Positions 62,359 through 64,000 of a DNA stretch of 64,000 nucleotides are shown one piece after another (the first letter of the stretch is position 1; each line of letters begins with the position of its first letter). Below the pieces are notes generated by a model. It saw nothing but the letters and a program-made list of their open reading frames with translations, ran no database searches and had not been told where the DNA came from. The position numbers were made by a program, and so were the translations under genes. Origin of the DNA: Rhinopomastus cyanomelas (lineage: Eukaryota > Chordata > Aves > Bucerotiformes > Rhinopomastidae); NCBI GenBank assembly GCA_013400115.1, contig VXBP01007155.1:63058-127057 (forward strand), read 5' to 3'.

Positions 62359-62402
62359 TATCATCCTTGCTGAGGCCTCCTATCATCCTTGCTGAGGCCT
62401 CC
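62359..62402. repeat. 22 bp perfect tandem duplication in the LTR
   Basis: Two identical units beginning TATCATCCTTGCTGAGG (62359-62380 and 62381-62402), lying in the U3 part of the LTR upstream of its TATA box, where enhancer duplications are common in retroviruses. Confidence 0.9.
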
Positions 62403-62499
62403 AAGGCCATTCTCAGAGGCACCTGGCAGCTATTCTTGGCTCATTGCTGGGTTGTCCAGAGCGCTGCTCAGCGCTAGTTCTGTTAGAAGTTCTTCTACA

Positions 62500-62855
62500 G
62501 ATGGGTCTGGTGAGAATGGACAGTGGTGCTTTTACTCATCTTTGAGATGAAGCAATTCACATTTAAATAATTTATTTGATGTATTTAGCAGTACTTGAGC
62601 TGCTGGTGAGTATTGCAGTTTCTCACACCACTGGCCCAAAATTTGCCCATTTCTTTTTGCTTCACGTTACTACTTAAGGTTTAACTACAGCAGCCTGTGG
62701 ACAAAGCATAGGGATTGCAGTATATTTAGTTTACTTCTTGTTAGTTTCCACTCTGGTGTCTGGAACACACAGATGCTCCTACGTTGCCAGGGAGAGTAAA
62801 TAAGCACATTGTCTAAGAGCAAAAACCCTAGTAAATACTAAAGGGATTAAAATAT
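62500..62855. other. unique sequence, no gene recognised
   Basis: Spacer between LTR and CR1. Begins with the right-hand copy of the LTR target duplication. Confidence 0.55.
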
Positions 62856-64000
62856 AGTCACAGAATCACTCTGTCCAACCATCTACCATACCTTACAAGT
62901 TGACCCCTAAACCATATCCCTCAACACTTCATTCAAATGATCTTTAAACTTATCTAGGGATGGCAACTCAACCACCACCCTGGGAAGAATATTCCAGTGC
63001 TTGACCACCCTTTCTGTGAAAAAGATCTTCCTAATATGTAGTCTAAACTTACCATGTTGTAACTTGAACCTGTTCCCTCTTGTTCTACCACTAATTGCTT
63101 GTGAAAAGAGACCAGCACCAACCTCTCCACAACTTCCTTCAGGTAGTTGTAGAGTGTGATGAGGTCTCCTCTCAGCCTCCTCTTCTTCAAACTAAAGAGC
63201 CCATCTCTTTCAGTCTCTCCTCGTAAGGTATATTCTCTAAGCCCTTCACCAGGTTAGTTGCCCTTCTCTGCACCTGCTCCAGCACCTCCATGTCTCTTGT
63301 ATTGAAGTGCCCAAAACTGGACACAATACTCAAGATGTGGCCTCACCAGTGCCGAATACAGGGGGATGATAACTTCCCTACTCCTGCTGGCCACAATATT
63401 TCTAATACAAGCCAGGGTGCCATTGATCTTCTTGGCCACCTGAGCACACTGCTGGCTCTCATTCATCTTCTTGTCAATTAGAACACCCAGGTTCCTCTCT
63501 GCCAGATGGCTCTCTAGCCACATCTCCCCAAGCCTGTAGCATTGCATGTAGTTGTTGTGGCCCAAGTGCAGGACCTGCCAGTTGGCCTTATTGAAGCTCC
63601 TGCCATTAACATTGGCCCATTGCTTTAATATATCCAAGTTTCTCTGAAGACCCTCCCTACCCTCTGGCAGACGAACACTCCCACCTAACTTGATGTCATC
63701 TGCAAACTTACTAATGATACAGTCTGTGTCTTTATCAAGATCATCAATAAAGATGTCCAACAGAGATGGTCCCAACACCAAACCCTGAGGCACACCACTT
63801 GTGACTGACCGCCAGCTGGATTTAACTCCATTAACCACCACTCTTTGGGCCTGGCTGTTCAAACCAGTGTTTTATCCAGTAGATTGTGTGCTCATCCAAG
63901 CCATGAGCAGCCAGCTTATCAAGGAGAATTTCATGGGAAACAGTGTCAAAGGCTTTTCAAAAGTTCAGGTAAACAATACCCACAGCATTTCCCTTGTTGT
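62856..64000 (-). mobile_element. CR1 LINE, >1.1 kb copy running off the window
   Basis: Reverse-complement CR1 with a decayed 3' tail (GTCACAGAATCACTCTG at 62858), the ORF2 end (63000-63200) and reverse-transcriptase sequence up to the last base. Further upstream parts lie outside the window. Subfamily marks differ from the 28 kb copy. Confidence 0.93.
62954..64000 (-). pseudogene. CR1 ORF2 remnant with intact F-A-D-D box, edge-truncated
   Basis: Read leftward from 64000: GIVYLNF, a stop codon (63957-63959) where a serine is expected, KAFDTVSHEILLDKLAAHG, a 1-base frame change near 63865, then 202 open codons (63862-63254) with RVVVNGVKSSW, SGVPQGLVLGP, SKFADDIKLGG (the catalytic F-A-D-D pair intact), HLGHNNYMQCYRLGE, MNESQQCAQVAKK and LYSALVRPHLEYC. 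A second frame change near 63290 precedes KKRRLRGDLITLYNYLKE. It is the most complete palm domain of the window but clearly inactive. Confidence 0.9.

Larger units (their letters stand above)
62058..62499 (-). mobile_element. solo LTR, alpharetrovirus-like
   Basis: A 442 bp unit starting TGTAACCGG and ending CTTCTACA on the plus strand, so TG...CA on either strand. It is flanked by a perfect 6 bp direct repeat, GATGGG (62052-62057 and 62500-62505). Signals run on the minus strand: TATATAAG (62160-62153), then AATAAA (62137-62132) only ~16 bp later, then ATTGGTGTGC (62110-62101). A TATA box almost touching AATAAA with a very short R region, and the ATTGGTGTGC word, recall avian leukosis/sarcoma LTRs, which also make 6 bp duplications. 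There is no internal region, so the provirus was lost by LTR-LTR recombination. No viral gene is present. Confidence 0.85.

Noticed and set aside
1..64000. CRISPR arrays, bacterial operons, phage or plasmid features
   Set aside because: No regularly spaced identical repeats, no dense coding and no ribosome-binding-site pattern. The repeats are those of a bird genome.

Overview
The window reads as nuclear DNA of a bird. The evidence is the many CR1 LINE fragments of avian type, whose 3' ends carry short ATTCTATGA-like tails, together with old amniote MIR-like SINEs and retroviral LTRs of avian character. One long N run (60229-60692) and three isolated N positions mark it as an unfinished draft assembly. 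I cannot name the species.

I could not support any host protein-coding exon. The open reading frames are short and scattered, and the only ones with recognisable protein similarity are broken copies of the CR1 ORF2 (reverse transcriptase) gene. The window is best described as intergenic or deep-intronic DNA shaped by retrotransposons.

Layout. 0-5 kb: paired CR1 ends on the minus strand (85-538), then unique DNA and a chimeric CR1 end (4955-5235). 5-16 kb: mostly unique AT-rich DNA with small CR1 and MIR relics. 16.3-17.1 kb: an 0.8 kb minus-strand CR1 with the same chimeric 3' end as the one at 5 kb. 17.8-22.9 kb: old relics (MIR, an L3-like CR1, a palindromic repeat). 22.8-25.9 kb: a CR1 cluster including a 1.4 kb copy, then a probable LTR. 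28.4-29.3 kb: a minus-strand CR1 that shares a nearly identical 230 bp patch with the 24 kb copy. 30-41 kb: largely unique, with MIR relics and one old CR1. 41.2-41.9 kb: a GC-rich island with a minisatellite, CpG-rich DNA and assembly scars. 44-45.6 kb: two CR1 fragments, one with a collapsed internal join. 49.3-50.4 kb: a GC-richer block ending in a degenerate tandem repeat. 51-58 kb: MIR relics, a second palindromic relic and a nested stack of CR1 tails. 59.5-61 kb: a gapped CR1 followed by a tRNA-headed, CR1-tailed SINE. 62.0-62.5 kb: a solo LTR with a clean 6 bp target-site duplication. 62.9-64 kb: a CR1 running off the end of the window.

No functional gene network is visible. The interest lies in retroelement evolution: a chimeric CR1 3' end present at two loci, a candidate gene-conversion tract between inverted CR1 copies, a compact tRNA-Lys-like/CR1 SINE, and an alpharetrovirus-like solo LTR. 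All alignments were made by eye. Family names come from recognition of characteristic sequence and not from a database search.
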